From the NCBI GenBank assembly GCA_002423545.1, contig DIWP01000001.1, positions 186,001 through 250,000 of the forward strand: DNA of 64,000 bases, in the 5' to 3' direction. Under the pieces are notes generated by a model that was given only the letters and a program-made list of their open reading frames with translations, was not told the DNA's origin and made no database searches. The stretch comes from Thermoleophilia bacterium UBA6103. GTDB lineage: Bacteria > Actinomycetota > Thermoleophilia > UBA2241. Shown here piece after piece: positions 34,498 through 41,564 of this stretch. Every line of letters begins with the position of its first letter. Within the stretch, counting starts at the first letter, position 1. Both the position numbers and the translations under genes were made by a program.

Positions 34498-35283
34498 ATG
34501 ACTAACAGACCGAGATGGACCACGGTCGATCCCAACTCCGACGGCATATGGACCCTTGAGCTATCGTCCTGGAAGCACTTCCACGCATTCATCCATCAAG
34601 AGATGCTCGCGTACCGTGACTTCGTATGGAGAGGTCAGCGCGACTCAGGCTGGAAGCTCCGATCGAGTCTGGACAGGGCACTGCAGGGCACGCCTCGCGA
34701 AACACGTTCGGAGCAGATGGCGCGCCACCTCGAACGTTTCCGATACGCGTCACGAGGTCGCAGGGCTGCTCTGGCGACGCCAATCGAGGAAGAGAACGAC
34801 TGGTGGGCCCTCGGACAGCACAACGGCCTAGCGACCCCGTTGTTGGACTGGACAGAATCTCCCTTTGTTGCCCTCTACTTCGCCTTCGAGAAGGAGGAGC
34901 GATCGTCGACGGCTTTTCGTTCGGTGTGGGCTCTCGCTGACATGAGCGACATGAACGAGGAGATTAGAAATGCGCACGATGGACCGAACCCTCCCACCCT
35001 TGACTACGTTCGGCCCTTTCGCGACGACAACACTCGGCTGGTCAATCAGGCAGCGCTCTTCACGCGTGTCCCCTTCGGTATGACCGTGGCAGAGTGGGTC
35101 ACTGCCCAGTTCAAAGGCGACAGCGAGACCGCCGGGCTCATTCATCTGAAGATCCCCGACAAGGATCGCTTTGATTGCCTGCGGACTCTCAACCGAATGA
35201 ACATTAACCACACTACTCTGTTTCCAGATCTTTACGGCGCTGCGGAACACTGCAACAAGGCGCTTCGCATCGGCGCCTATTGA
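34498..35283 (+). CDS. FRG-domain protein
   Basis: 261 residues. The FRG signature is clear: FVWRGQRDSGWKLRSSLDR (42-60) and ALGQHNGLATPLLDWTESPFVALYFAF (104-130), the second containing the conserved HxG..T.LLDwT pattern. FRG-domain proteins occur in abortive-infection and toxin-like contexts and are thought to form a ribosyltransferase-like fold, although their chemistry is not established. It is independent of the methylase operon (separate by 870 bp) and of lower G+C than phage genes. Confidence 0.8.
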   Translation: MTNRPRWTTVDPNSDGIWTLELSSWKHFHAFIHQEMLAYRDFVWRGQRDSGWKLRSSLDRALQGTPRETRSEQMARHLERFRYASRGRRAALATPIEEENDWWALGQHNGLATPLLDWTESPFVALYFAFEKEERSSTAFRSVWALADMSDMNEEIRNAHDGPNPPTLDYVRPFRDDNTRLVNQAALFTRVPFGMTVAEWVTAQFKGDSETAGLIHLKIPDKDRFDCLRTLNRMNINHTTLFPDLYGAAEHCNKALRIGAY

Positions 35284-35505
35284 GCACTGTGACGGATGAT
35301 GAATGATGGCTGAAGAAGAGCCGGTCTCCTCGCCGCCACGTAAGACGGTAGTAAGCTCGCCCTGAGAGGGCCTTGCGCCCCGCCGCCCATCGGCGCATGG
35401 TCCTCTGGGGACCTTTCTGCGCAGCACGGTCCTCACACGGCCGAGGAGTCATTCGCCACTCCGACGAAGCGACCTCTCGGTCTTCGCCTGCGATGCACCC
35501 ACCCC

Positions 35506-35549
35506 GCCCACTTCACACGGCTACCCTCTGATCTGCGAACGGCGGCCGC
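35506..35549 (+). repeat. 44-bp repeat, copy 1 (degenerate phage promoter)
   Basis: Closely matches 36174-36217: GCCCACTTCACACGGC, TACCCTC, 6 variable bases, GCGAACGGCGGCCGC. The upstream 14-mer of the other phage promoters is poorly conserved here (GATGCACCCACCCC at 35492). The remainder of 35284-35576 shows no gene. Confidence 0.7.
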
Positions 35550-35576
35550 CTGGTCAACAAGGCGATTCCGGCGGTG

Positions 35577-36071
35577 CTAGATGTGCTTCCTCAACTCTGG
35601 CCCAAGCCGTTCCTGCAGTTGAGCATACTCCTCTCTCAGGTCGTTCCATCTGTCCACCCCATCCAGCTCCTTGCACCTGCCGACACTCCGAACATCGTCG
35701 TTGAACGCCACGATCGCACGTCTCGTCTCGTCGTCTCTGACCTTCTCCGCTGACGCTGTCACCTCCAAGTCTGCCCTCCACGCTGCATGCGTAAGAGGAT
35801 CGTCGGTCGGGAGGACCTCCCATTTGCCAGTCTCCTTCAGAACGGCCACTCGGCGTGCAAGTACCCGATCTTGGTGCTGCATGTGGTGCTCCAGTTCGCG
35901 TTGGATGTGCGCGAGTGTCTCGAGCTGAAGAAGCCGGCGCCGCTCCTCGCGCTCACGCTCGAATCCCTCCTCTTGCATCTTCGCAGCGTTCTTCAGCTGC
36001 CAGTACGTAGCGAGGAACGTTACTGCTGCACCGACTAGGGTCCCTAGGAAGCCCCATAGGGCGCTGTCCAT
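35577..36071 (-). CDS. Membrane-anchored coiled-coil protein
   Basis: 164 residues. N-terminal TM (WGFLGTLVGAAVTFLATYWQLK) then a strongly charged coiled coil (MQEEGFEREREERRRLLQLETLAHIQRELEHHMQHQDRVLARR). The C-terminus is acidic/basic helical. No enzyme motif. It sits between two copies of a 44-bp repeat, opposite to the phage genes, so it may be a separately acquired cassette expressed in the lysogen (superinfection exclusion or defence is an inference). Confidence 0.6.
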   Translation of the reverse strand: MDSALWGFLGTLVGAAVTFLATYWQLKNAAKMQEEGFEREREERRRLLQLETLAHIQRELEHHMQHQDRVLARRVAVLKETGKWEVLPTDDPLTHAAWRADLEVTASAEKVRDDETRRAIVAFNDDVRSVGRCKELDGVDRWNDLREEYAQLQERLGPELRKHI

Positions 36072-36159
36072 TTCCAGCCTCCCTGCATTCCGTGTTGCCG
36101 AGCCACCAATGCACCGATCCTATGGAGCGACTGACATGATGCAAGGCTCTCCCCACAGA

Positions 36160-36217
36160 GACGTCCACACTTCGCCCACCTCACCCCGCTACCCTCATCC
36201 CTGCGAACGGCGGCCGC
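36160..36217 (+). promoter_or_regulatory. Phage promoter, copy 3, plus 44-bp repeat copy 2
   Basis: GACGTCCACACTTC (36160-36173), 16 bp, TACCCT (36190-36195), followed by GCGAACGGCGGCCGC (36203-36217), which contains a NotI-type palindrome. It reads toward the initiator-type tRNA and the holin-like gene. Confidence 0.65.
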
Positions 36218-36335
36218 GAGCTGCCTGGGGCGCCTGACCGGGCTTTGACCCCCCTTTCACCGGTCGCGTCCCAGGCGGCTCAGGCCCGCGCAGGCGGACG
36301 ACGGGGGTGCATGTGTGTCACGGGGCTGGCGAGCG

Positions 36336-36701
36336 ATGACGCGTGCGGAGCTGATCCTGGCGCTCATCTTCTGGGCCGCCGCAGCCGTGGCGCTCGCCAA
36401 CGAGCTGCTCGCCTACCGTCGCCGCCGGCACGACGCATCGACGCTGGGTGGAGGAGTGGTACCTCGCCGGGCCCATAACCCGGAGGTCGCCGGTTCGAAT
36501 CCGGCCCCAGCTACCACCGTCACCACCGCCGGCTACATCCCGTTCGCCGGCATCCCCGACCCCGACCAGCTCGAGGAGGACTACGACGACGCCTGCGTGG
36601 CAGTCGGCGTCGCCGTCCTTGAGTCGTTCGCCGACGGCGCCAGCGAGGTGCTCGTCACCCGCGACGGCGATGGCTGGTCGATCGAAGACGACACAGACTG
36701 A
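36336..36701 (+). CDS. Uncertain ORF that spans the nested tRNA (TM N-terminus, acidic C-terminus)
   Basis: 121 codons from ATG 36336 without a stop. The first ~35 look real (MTRAELILALIFWAAAAVALANELLAYRRRR, one TM). Codons 36-60 coincide with the tRNA gene and give NPEVAGSNPAPAT, a classic tRNA read-through artefact. The last ~60 (PDPDQLEEDYDDACVAVGVAVLESFADGASEVLVTRDGDGWSIEDDTD) again look like phage coding DNA, yet no start codon lies between the tRNA and them. Either one gene tolerates a tRNA inside it, or a tRNA inserted into a former gene. Confidence 0.4.
   Translation: MTRAELILALIFWAAAAVALANELLAYRRRRHDASTLGGGVVPRRAHNPEVAGSNPAPATTVTTAGYIPFAGIPDPDQLEEDYDDACVAVGVAVLESFADGASEVLVTRDGDGWSIEDDTD
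36442..36516 (+). tRNA. Phage-encoded initiator-type tRNA-fMet (CAT)
   Basis: Cloverleaf: acceptor CGCTGGG/CCCAGCT with position 1 C facing 72 T (unpaired, as in actinobacterial initiators), D-stem GAGG/CCTC with A11:T24, short 7-nt D-loop AGTGGTA keeping G18G19, anticodon stem CCGGG/CCCGG (three G:C pairs next to the loop), loop CCCATAA (anticodon CAT), T-arm GCCGG TTCGAAT CCGGC, A73 and encoded CCA. All are hallmarks of initiator tRNA. Odd point: C at position 33 where bacterial tRNAs have U. Confidence 0.85.
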
Positions 36702-36713
36702 GAGGAGAGCATC

Positions 36714-37034
36714 GTGTCCGCCACCGAGATCATCAACCTCATCGCCGCCATCATCGTCTCGCCGGTCGTCTACCTGCTGCTCGCGCAGCTCATCAAGCGT
36801 CCGGAGTGGTCACCGCTGGCCAAGGCGGCGCTGGCGATCGCCCTGTCCGGCATCGTCGCGATCGCGCAGTCCTGGATCACCGGCGACCTCGGCGCGCTGA
36901 TCGCCAGCTGGGGCTCGCTGACCGCCGCGCAGGTGCTCGCCTACTGGGGCATCGTGTACGCCTCAGGGCAGGTGCTCTATAACGCCGTCGGCGGCCGCGA
37001 GTTCATGATCAAGCTTGCACAGTGGCCCGGGTGA
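36714..37034 (+). CDS. Holin-like small membrane protein (about 3 TM)
   Basis: 106 residues, GTG start with GAGGAG upstream. Three hydrophobic segments: IINLIAAIIVSPVVYLLLAQL, AALAIALSGIVAIAQSWI and AQVLAYWGIVYASGQVLYNAV. Size and topology are those of a class I holin, and the RPEWSPLAKAALAI loop resembles actinophage holins. The distance from the endolysin (~9.7 kb, across the cargo island) is unusual and suggests the island was inserted into the lysis region. Confidence 0.6.
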   Translation: MSATEIINLIAAIIVSPVVYLLLAQLIKRPEWSPLAKAALAIALSGIVAIAQSWITGDLGALIASWGSLTAAQVLAYWGIVYASGQVLYNAVGGREFMIKLAQWPG

Positions 37035-37038
37035 GGCC

Positions 37039-37067
37039 TTGGATGCGTCCGGGGCAGGCAGTACAAT
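37039..37067 (+). promoter_or_regulatory. Promoter for the HTH gene at 37090
   Basis: TTGGAT (37039-37044), 17 bp, TACAAT (37062-37067). Transcription would start near 37074, ~16 nt before the ATG at 37090. Confidence 0.5.
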
Positions 37068-37089
37068 CCCACAATGCGGACACGAACAC

Positions 37090-37317
37090 ATGTTCGTGTA
37101 TCCGGTGAATCCCGTGAGCGAGGAGCGCCCATTGCTGACCCCTGCCACCGCCGTCTCGTACATCAGGACCGAGTACCACTACAGCGTCTCGGCCGAGACC
37201 GTCCGTCGATGGGTGCGGACCGGCAGACTGCGCGCGACGCGCAGCGCCAGCGGTGGGATCCTGATCGAACCTTCAGCGATCGACGCTATTCACCAGCCGG
37301 TTCCGCCGGCGGCGTAG
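37090..37317 (+). CDS. Small helix-turn-helix protein (excisionase/MerR-like)
   Basis: 75 residues. LTPATAVSYIRTEYHYSVSAETVRRWVRTGRLRATRSASGGILI is a winged HTH of the excisionase/AlpA/MerR type (HTH_17). Such phage proteins serve as directionality factors or as switch regulators. It converges with, and overlaps by 32 bp, an oppositely oriented HTH gene, so the two could oppose each other also by antisense transcription. A GTG at 37114 is an alternative start. Confidence 0.65.
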   Translation: MFVYPVNPVSEERPLLTPATAVSYIRTEYHYSVSAETVRRWVRTGRLRATRSASGGILIEPSAIDAIHQPVPPAA

Positions 37318-37540
37318 CGGACAGAGGGGGCGACTCGTGCGCGGGCTCGGTGTCGGCGCCGAACATCTCGTCGATCGACTCACGGGAGAATATCCACCAG
37401 CCACCAGGGCCGCCGGGTTGAGCGCCGCGGAGTTTTCCCTTCTTCACGTAGCGGATCAGCGTCGGGTTCGTCAGCCGAAGACCGTAGGTGTCTTCGATGT
37501 AGTCGAGGGCATTCCCAACCCGCATCATGTGCTCGCCCAC
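37286..37540 (-). CDS. HTH DNA-binding protein, likely lysogeny regulator or excisionase
   Basis: 84 residues; GTG at 37540 has AAAGGGA 9 nt upstream. The N-terminal ~55 residues (RVGNALDYIEDTYGLRLTNPTLIRYVKKGKLRG...GGWWIFSRESIDEMF) form a MerR/excisionase-type winged HTH; the C-terminus is Pro/Ala-rich. It is the only leftward gene in the early region and faces the rightward early operon across 127 bp of repeated sequence, the layout of a repressor gene. Confidence 0.65.
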   Translation of the reverse strand: MGEHMMRVGNALDYIEDTYGLRLTNPTLIRYVKKGKLRGAQPGGPGGWWIFSRESIDEMFGADTEPAHESPPLSATPPAEPAGE

Positions 37541-37667
37541 AGAATGTTCCCTTTGTCCGGTTTTATGCAGTATAGGCGTCTCTCGAAGTCTCGACCACTA
37601 ATCGACGGTTCGACTGAGAATCACTAATACTTGACGGAATCACTGAAAGTCACTTAAACTCGACACC
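37541..37667. promoter_or_regulatory. Divergent control region (lysogeny switch candidate)
   Basis: Leftward: TATACT (37574-37569). Rightward: TTGACG (37631-37636), 17 bp, TTAAAC (37654-37659), 8 nt from the GTG at 37668. Three (A/G)TCACT elements (AATCACT 37619, AATCACT 37638, AGTCACT 37648) overlap the rightward promoter, and TCGAC elements lie between. These are operator candidates for the HTH proteins. Confidence 0.6.
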
Positions 37668-37994
37668 GTGAGACCCAATGCGACGAAAGGAGGCTGCCGT
37701 TCGCAGATCAGGCAACGCATCCAGCGTGAAAGGGGAGAAGTGAACCAAGAAGAAGGGCGCCGTCCCGGCCAAGGTCCAGCGCCCAACACTCAGCCCAAAG
37801 CCGAGCCACTGAATCGTAGCACGCGGCCCTTCTGCCGTCTGGCTCGGGTGTTCGTGTCCATCGCCATGCTGGCTGTCGCTGCTGGCTTCGCGGGCGATCT
37901 GACCCGCGATGGGCATACGGGGATGGCGCTGATCGTCATCCTGGCGGCAGCCGCGATCATCGCGGTGGTGCTTCCCACGGGCGGTCGGTCATGA
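37668..37994 (+). CDS. First early gene: small two-TM membrane protein
   Basis: 108 residues, GTG start 8 nt after a -10 box, so probably near-leaderless. The N-terminal ~60 residues are basic and Gln/Arg/Pro-rich; the C-terminus has two TM helices (VFVSIAMLAVAAGFAGDL and TGMALIVILAAAAIIAVVLPT). Ends overlapping the next ATG (ATGA). Function unknown; position at the head of the early operon suggests a host-takeover or exclusion role. Confidence 0.55.
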   Translation: MRPNATKGGCRSQIRQRIQRERGEVNQEEGRRPGQGPAPNTQPKAEPLNRSTRPFCRLARVFVSIAMLAVAAGFAGDLTRDGHTGMALIVILAAAAIIAVVLPTGGRS

Positions 37995-38284
37995 GCGCCG
38001 CCCTCGACAGACAGCGCGGCTGGGAGCAGGTGACGATCACCGACCTCGACGGTGAGCCGCTCGAGGCACGCATCGTCACCGAACCCGATGAGACCTTTGC
38101 TCGCGTCTACCTCGACGGCGCGCTCTACATCGGCTCCATCGGCCACAACGCCTTCGGTTGGGACTACCGCACCGCCGGCCAGAGCTACTGGTATTCGGTG
38201 GGCGGCGACCGGCAGGAGGCGCTCGAAGTCCTCTGGCGCGAGTACAGCCAGGCACATGGCCTGACGCCGGCGGTGGCCTCATGA
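37991..38284 (+). CDS. Hypothetical early protein
   Basis: 97 residues, ATGA overlaps on both sides. Predicted alpha/beta (EQVTITDLDGEPLEARIVTEPDETFARVYLDGALYIGSIG). Trp/Tyr-rich centre (GWDYRTAGQSYWYSVGGDRQEALEVLWREYSQAH). No family recognised. Part of the early operon. Confidence 0.55.
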   Translation: MSAALDRQRGWEQVTITDLDGEPLEARIVTEPDETFARVYLDGALYIGSIGHNAFGWDYRTAGQSYWYSVGGDRQEALEVLWREYSQAHGLTPAVAS

Positions 38285-38529
38285 GCACCGGACCCCACAT
38301 CCACACCACCTACCGCTACGTCGAGCCGGTCAACTACGGCGTCGCGATGGACGAGCGCTGGGACGGCTCGGTCGACGAGGCCCAGCATCGGGCCGAGCAG
38401 GTCATGGCCGACGATGCCAACGTCTACGAGGTCGTGGTCAGCGTCTCCTACATCGACCGCGCCCGTGAGAACCGCATGGCTGAGCGCGATCGCGCTCTCG
38501 GCCTGATCCCTGCGGACGGTGCCCCATGA
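38281..38529 (+). CDS. Hypothetical early protein
   Basis: 82 residues, overlapping both neighbours. HTTYRYVEPVNYGVAMDERWDGSVDEAQHRAEQVMADDANVYEVVVSVSYIDRARENR suggests a small alpha/beta fold. No family recognised. Co-expressed with the replication genes by position. Confidence 0.55.
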   Translation: MSTGPHIHTTYRYVEPVNYGVAMDERWDGSVDEAQHRAEQVMADDANVYEVVVSVSYIDRARENRMAERDRALGLIPADGAP

Positions 38530-38972
38530 GCGGCCCACGCTGCGATCGCTGCAAGGCGACAGGAGAGCTGCTCTACCTCCGCGACGGCCGCCTGCTCTGC
38601 CGGCGCTGCCGCCTGGCCGAGGTCCAGCCACAGCCACAGTCACAGGTGGCCTCGATCATCAGCTGCTGGCCGTGCGACTCCTGCGATGCAGCAGCGACCG
38701 AGATCGAGACCGGCGCCGGCTACTGCAAGGCCTCACCAACGGGCGATGCGGAGTGCGAGGCCTACCGTGTGGTGGCCGAGATCGAGGAGATCGCCGGCCA
38801 GGTGGCCGTGCTGATCGCCGGTGTCGGTGATGAGCAGCTGCGCCGCGAGATCGCCGAGGGTACCGCCGATGGCTTCGCCAACGCGCTCTATGAGCAGGGC
38901 GCCGGGGCGCGGCTGGCCGACGCTGCCTTCTACGCATCCTGCAACGTGCACCGAATCAAGGCAGCAGCATGA
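38526..38972 (+). CDS. Zinc-finger-like early protein
   Basis: 148 residues. Two CxxC pairs at the N-terminus (RCDRCKATG, LLCRRCRLAEV) form a likely zinc ribbon; further Cys pairs occur in ISCWPCDSCDA. The C-terminal half is helical and acidic. Possibly a DNA-binding or adaptor protein in the early operon. Confidence 0.55.
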   Translation: MSGPRCDRCKATGELLYLRDGRLLCRRCRLAEVQPQPQSQVASIISCWPCDSCDAAATEIETGAGYCKASPTGDAECEAYRVVAEIEEIAGQVAVLIAGVGDEQLRREIAEGTADGFANALYEQGAGARLADAAFYASCNVHRIKAAA

Positions 38973-39628
38973 CCGCCGCCTGCGAGAGCCACGCCTTGGA
39001 GTTCGACCCGGCACGCCACGCCTACCTTCTCGACGGCCGGCCGGTACCGGGCGTCTCGACGATCACCGGCATGCTCGATGCCCCAGGGCTCGATGCCTGG
39101 CGGGCGCGAGTCGGCTGGGCCGAGGCTCAGCGGATCGCTACTGCGGCAGCCGAGATGGGGACCGCGATCCACGCCGCCGCGGCGGCGATCGTGCGCGGCA
39201 TCCCGCTGCTGCCGCTGCAGATCGGCGAGCGCTTCGCACCGGCAGTCGAGATGCTCGGCAACTGGCTCGCCGACAACCTCAGCGAGGCGCTCTTCGTCGA
39301 AGAGCCGATGGGCTCAGCCCGGCTGCGCTTCGCCGGCCGGCCCGACCTGCTGGCCACCCTGCGGCACCGCAAGCGGCCGGTGATCATCGACTACAAGAGC
39401 GGCAACGGGGTCTACCTGGGCTCCGTGCTGCAGCAGTCCGGCTATCGCATCCTGGCCCGCGAATGGGCCGGCATCACCTGCGATCGCCTGATCATCCACA
39501 TGCCGCCGCCGCCCGCCGGCGAGGCGCAACGACTCAGCGAGATCCCACTGCGGCGCCACACCGCCGATGAGAGCGCCTTCCATGCCCTCATCGTGCTCTG
39601 GCGCCGCTCAGAAGAGGAGACGTACTGA
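38969..39628 (+). CDS. PD-(D/E)XK nuclease (RecB/Cas4-like phage exonuclease)
   Basis: 219 residues. Motifs of the RecB-type nuclease: GTAIHAAA (H68), E111/E112, RFAGRPDLLATL (GxxD, D126), VIIDYKSG (D141, K143) and a distal QQSGYRIL helix (QxxxY). In phages this enzyme resects DNA ends for the annealing protein, here the RecT/Bet homologue 2.5 kb downstream. ATG overlaps the upstream stop. Confidence 0.82.
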   Translation: MTAACESHALEFDPARHAYLLDGRPVPGVSTITGMLDAPGLDAWRARVGWAEAQRIATAAAEMGTAIHAAAAAIVRGIPLLPLQIGERFAPAVEMLGNWLADNLSEALFVEEPMGSARLRFAGRPDLLATLRHRKRPVIIDYKSGNGVYLGSVLQQSGYRILAREWAGITCDRLIIHMPPPPAGEAQRLSEIPLRRHTADESAFHALIVLWRRSEEETY

Positions 39629-40299
39629 TGGCAGCCACAGCATCCGCACTCGAGCTTGCGCCGCGCCAGGACGAAGAGGTCCTGGCCGTCGAGACCCAGG
39701 CGCGCACCATCGCCGATGAGGCCCACGACCTGCAGATCGTCGATGAGCAGGCCAACGCCACGGCGCTCGAGATGCTCAGCACGGTGCGCAGCACGGTGAA
39801 GCGCATCGAGGCGCTCAAGAAGCGCTGGCTGGAGCCGCTCAACAAGCAGGTCAAGCTCATCCGCGCCGACTTCGACGCCATCGCCGCGCCGGCCAAGGAG
39901 GCCGACGCGATCCTCTCGCGCAAGACGAGCGCCTACCGCGCCAAGGTCGCCGAGGCGGCCCGCAAGGAGCAGGCGCGACTGAACGCCCTGGCCGCCAAGC
40001 GCCAGGAGCGGGCGGCGGTGCGCGCCGAGGAGCGCGGCGAGGACCCGCCGCCGATCATCCCCCTGGTGCCCAAGGTCGAGACGCCGGCAAAGACGGTGGC
40101 CACCGGCAGCGGCGCCAAGGTGACCTACCGCAAGCAGACGCACTTCGAGATTCTCGATGCGGCAGCCGTGCCGCGCGAGTACCTCTCGGTCGACGAGAAG
40201 AAGGTCGGCGCCGCCGTGCGGGCCGGCATCGCCACCCCCGAGAACCCGATCCCCGGGATCCGCATCTGGATCACCGAGGAGCCTGTCGTCAGGAGCTGA
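39628..40299 (+). CDS. Coiled-coil phage protein of the recombination operon
   Basis: 223 residues between the nuclease and RecT genes. The N-terminal half is a long coiled coil (TVRSTVKRIEALKKRWLEPLNKQVKLIRADFDAIAAPAKEADAILSRKTSAYRAKVAEAARKEQ). The C-terminal half is beta (HFEILDAAAVPREYLSVDEKKVGAAVRAGI). A conserved family in phages near recombinase genes (DUF1351-like); role unknown. Confidence 0.65.
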   Translation: MAATASALELAPRQDEEVLAVETQARTIADEAHDLQIVDEQANATALEMLSTVRSTVKRIEALKKRWLEPLNKQVKLIRADFDAIAAPAKEADAILSRKTSAYRAKVAEAARKEQARLNALAAKRQERAAVRAEERGEDPPPIIPLVPKVETPAKTVATGSGAKVTYRKQTHFEILDAAAVPREYLSVDEKKVGAAVRAGIATPENPIPGIRIWITEEPVVRS

Positions 40300-40301
40300 A
40301 G

Positions 40302-41564
40302 ATGGGAACCGCAGTCGAGAAGAGCAGCGCGCCGGCCAGGGTGCCGGCGCTCTATGAGAAGTTCGGCCGCCGCTACGGCGTCGAGCCGGCCAAGGTCGGC
40401 GCCATCCTCAAGGCGACCGCCTTCAAGACCAAGGACGGCCCGCCGAGCAACGAGCAGATGGCGGCCCTGCTGATCGTCGCCGATCAGTACGGCCTCAACC
40501 CGTTCACGAAGGAGATCTTCGCCTTCCCCGACAAGGCCAACGGCATCGTGCCGGTGGTCGGCATCGACGGCTGGGTGCGGATCGCCAACGACCACGACCA
40601 GTTCGACGGTGAGGAGATCGAGCCCGCCCCGCGCGATGAGTGGGAGCAGATCGACTCAGACGCCAAGCTGGCGCCGCCGTACATCACGGTGCGCATCCAC
40701 CGCAAGGACCGCAGCTACCCGACCGAGCACACCGAGTACCTCGATGAGTGCTACCGGCCGCCGTTTGAGGGCAGCGGCCGCAATGGCCCCTACAAGATCA
40801 AGGGCCACTGGCAGACCCACACCAAGCGGGCGCTGACCCACAAGGCGCGCATCCAGGCGCGCCGCATCGCCTTCGGCTTCTCCGGCATCTACGACGAGGA
40901 CGAGGCGCAGCGCATCGTCGAGGGACAAGGCTTCGACGTCGAGGGCGAGGCGGTCGAGATCGAGGAGATCGGCGCCGCCGGCTGGAAGCAGCTCGTCGCG
41001 ATCGCCGAGGGCTACGGCTACGAGGACGCCGAGCGCGTCCTTGCCGCCAACGCCGAGGCGCTCGGCTTCGCCGGGCCCGGCGAGCAGATGCCGCGCGAGA
41101 TCGCCGAGAAGCTGCGCGCCGCCATGGATGAGTCCTGCGGTGGCGGCGATGAGGACCCCGACGATGACCCCGGCGGCGCTGAGGCCGTCGAGGGCGAGAT
41201 CGCAGACGAAGGCGCCGACGACGATTTCTCCGCGGCGCCGGAGCCCAGCAGCGAGGCCGAGCTGGCCGAGACCTTCGGCGAGCAGCCCGACTTCGCCGAT
41301 CGCGAGCCGCAGAAGGCGGCGCCCAGGAAGCGCAGCGACTCGCCCAAGGTCACAGCGCCGCAGCTGACCATGCTGGGCGCGCTCTGCGGCCAGCTCGAGA
41401 AGCTCGGCAAGCCGGAGGAGGTCTGGCGTTCCGACCTGCTCGAGCAGACCGGCTGTGAGAGCCGCACGCAGCTCTCCAAGGCGCAGGCCAGCCACATGAT
41501 CGACCGCTTCACCAAGGCGGTCGAGGGGCTGCGCAAGAAGCGCATGAACGAGGAGGCGGCCTGA
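40302..41564 (+). CDS. Single-strand annealing protein (RecT/Bet family)
   Basis: 420 residues; ribosome binding site AGGAG. Core features of the RecT/Bet family: ADQYGLNPFTKEIFAFPDKANGIVPVVGIDGWVRIANDHDQFDGEE..., YITVRIHRKDRSYPTEHTEYLDECYRP and GHWQTHTKRALTHKARIQARRIAFGFSGIYDEDEA. It anneals complementary single strands exposed by the upstream nuclease. The C-terminal ~150 residues are acidic and poorly structured with a final helical module, longer than usual for the family. Confidence 0.9.
   Translation: MGTAVEKSSAPARVPALYEKFGRRYGVEPAKVGAILKATAFKTKDGPPSNEQMAALLIVADQYGLNPFTKEIFAFPDKANGIVPVVGIDGWVRIANDHDQFDGEEIEPAPRDEWEQIDSDAKLAPPYITVRIHRKDRSYPTEHTEYLDECYRPPFEGSGRNGPYKIKGHWQTHTKRALTHKARIQARRIAFGFSGIYDEDEAQRIVEGQGFDVEGEAVEIEEIGAAGWKQLVAIAEGYGYEDAERVLAANAEALGFAGPGEQMPREIAEKLRAAMDESCGGGDEDPDDDPGGAEAVEGEIADEGADDDFSAAPEPSSEAELAETFGEQPDFADREPQKAAPRKRSDSPKVTAPQLTMLGALCGQLEKLGKPEEVWRSDLLEQTGCESRTQLSKAQASHMIDRFTKAVEGLRKKRMNEEAA

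Noticed and set aside
37074..37421. Leaderless ORF beginning at ATG 37074
   Set aside because: The ATG is 6 nt after TACAAT, but the product is Arg/Asp/Pro-rich without pattern; the frame from 37090 has a clear HTH.
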